64,000 nucleotides of DNA. Origin: Aliivibrio sp. GTDB lineage: Bacteria > Pseudomonadota > Gammaproteobacteria > Enterobacterales > Vibrionaceae. Positions 63,236-64,000 of this stretch are shown in pieces. Under the pieces are notes generated by a model. That model was not told where the DNA came from. It ran no database searches and saw only the letters and a list, made by a program, of their open reading frames with translations. The translations under genes were made by a program, and so were the position numbers. The stretch spans positions 1-64,000 of the forward strand of contig JAESQY010000153.1 of NCBI GenBank assembly GCA_016764915.1, given 5' to 3'. Position 1 is the stretch's first letter. Every line of letters begins with the position of its first letter.

Positions 63236-63902
63236 GTTTTGCCATAGGCTCCAACAGATAACCTAGTCCTCTAATGGTAGATAGGCTGAGTGATGAACCA
63301 AATCTTTTTCGAAGGCGACTGATGTAAGTTTCGATGGCGGTTGAAGTGAGCTCTTCATCCAATGAAGCTATGCGATCGGCAATTTGGGATTTGCTGACCA
63401 CTTTACCGGTGTTGAGAATGAGGTACTCCAGAACTGAGAGCTCACGGCGATGTAAGATGATCTGCTCGCCATTAACATTGACACTGCGATCACTTAGGTC
63501 GATTTGGATATCACCGTAAGATATTTGGTTTTGGGTCAGTCTGTTTGAGCGGCGCAACAATGCACGAACTCTTGCGACAATTTCGTCTAATTCGAAGGGT
63601 TTACATAGGTAATCATCAGCCCCTTGATCGAGTCCGGTGATGCGCTGATCTAATTTATCACGAGCGGAAATAATGATTACTGGGGTGTTGAGTTTTTTTG
63701 CCCTGAGTGTTCGTAATACCGATAAACCATCTTGTTTTGGCAGCCCTAAATCAAGCAGAATTAAATCATACTCCTGCTGTTTTAAGGCGTAAGTCGCTTG
63801 TAAACCATCGTGTATGACATCCACGGCATAACCTTGTTCACATAACGTCATCATCATGCCGTTCGCTAACAGTTCATTGTCTTCCACAATTAAAATTCGC
63901 AT
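63228..63902 (-). CDS. OmpR-family response regulator (TctD/QseB-like)
   Basis: A 224-residue regulator with receiver (Glu7-Asp8, phospho-acceptor in LILLDLGLPKQDG, Lys in YLCKPFELDE) and C-terminal winged-helix DNA-binding domain (LHRRELSVLEYLILNTGKVV; SQIADRIASLDEELTSTAIE; YISRLRKRFGSSLSLSTIRG LGYLL). It precedes and overlaps the kinase gene, its probable partner. The promoter lies in the last 98 bases, which hold no other feature. Confidence 0.92.
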   Translation of the reverse strand: MRILIVEDNELLANGMMMTLCEQGYAVDVIHDGLQATYALKQQEYDLILLDLGLPKQDGLSVLRTLRAKKLNTPVIIISARDKLDQRITGLDQGADDYLCKPFELDEIVARVRALLRRSNRLTQNQISYGDIQIDLSDRSVNVNGEQIILHRRELSVLEYLILNTGKVVSKSQIADRIASLDEELTSTAIETYISRLRKRFGSSLSLSTIRGLGYLLEPMAKHD

Positions 63903-64000
63903 GATCTACCTCTAACTTTTTAACAATACCCTAACAAAAAAATAGAATGCAAGCTTGGTGACAGTTAGCAAAGATATTATTTTTATTGTAAAAGTTTTGT

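Overview
The window is bacterial chromosomal DNA from a gamma-proteobacterium, most likely a Vibrio or close relative (Vibrionaceae). The reasons are protein sequences that read like Vibrio homologues, moderately AT-rich DNA, many c-di-GMP and chemotaxis proteins, an ArfA of the Vibrio type, and a gene stock made of accessory catabolic and signalling modules as on the smaller Vibrio chromosome. No rRNA, tRNA, CRISPR array or intact insertion sequence was found. This is inference: no database search was possible.

Layout. 1-0.6 kb: scrambled remnants of a tyrosine-recombinase 3' end. 0.6-4 kb: SLC13-type carboxylate transporter, a histidine kinase with a cyclic-nucleotide-like sensor domain, a stand-alone receiver protein and a 34-codon membrane micro-ORF. 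4-8.4 kb: LysR regulator divergent from a YfcC carrier and a CocE-type hydrolase. 8.5-13.5 kb: degenerate-GGDEF/EAL protein, serine hydrolase, an AraC fragment and an HTH regulator. 13.7-21.7 kb: a possible sRNA, then an ArsR / YeeE / YeeE / RND permease / RND adaptor operon divergent from a YgaP-like membrane protein and a CoA-disulfide-reductase/rhodanese fusion; together these look like a reactive-sulfur locus. 21.8-25.9 kb: fructoselysine catabolism (frlA, frlB, frlD, frlR; no frlC). 26.1-36.5 kb: a broken DUF134 gene, thioesterase, ywbE, esterase, POT peptide transporter, MCP, iron alcohol dehydrogenase, micro-ORF plus REC-GGDEF-EAL protein, GNAT and an AlkB-like dioxygenase. 36.5-40.1 kb: HxlR/GST pair, arfA with unusual overlapping hairpins, nrtS plus a soluble MCP, and small proteins. 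40.2-50.6 kb: a complete glucuronate pathway with a TRAP transporter and UxuR-like operators. 50.7-61.7 kb: the C-P lyase phosphonate operon phnCDEFGHIJKLMNP with a Pho box. 61.8-63.9 kb: an OmpR/TctE-type two-component pair.

How the parts work together. The glucuronate locus takes up a uronate (DctPQM) and converts glucuronate through fructuronate, mannonate, KDG and KDPG to pyruvate and glyceraldehyde-3-phosphate (UxaC, UxuB, UxuA, KdgK, Eda). The frl locus imports Amadori compounds (FrlA), phosphorylates them (FrlD) and deglycates them (FrlB). The phn locus imports phosphonates (PhnCDE), activates and cleaves them (PhnGHIJKLM) and recycles the ribose phosphate to PRPP (PhnP, PhnN). The best leads for less-described biology are the sulfur-responsive operon carrying an RND pump, the arfA 3' hairpins, the nrtS-MCP pair, the transporter/kinase/receiver trio, and the attenuator-like terminator between phnD and phnE.
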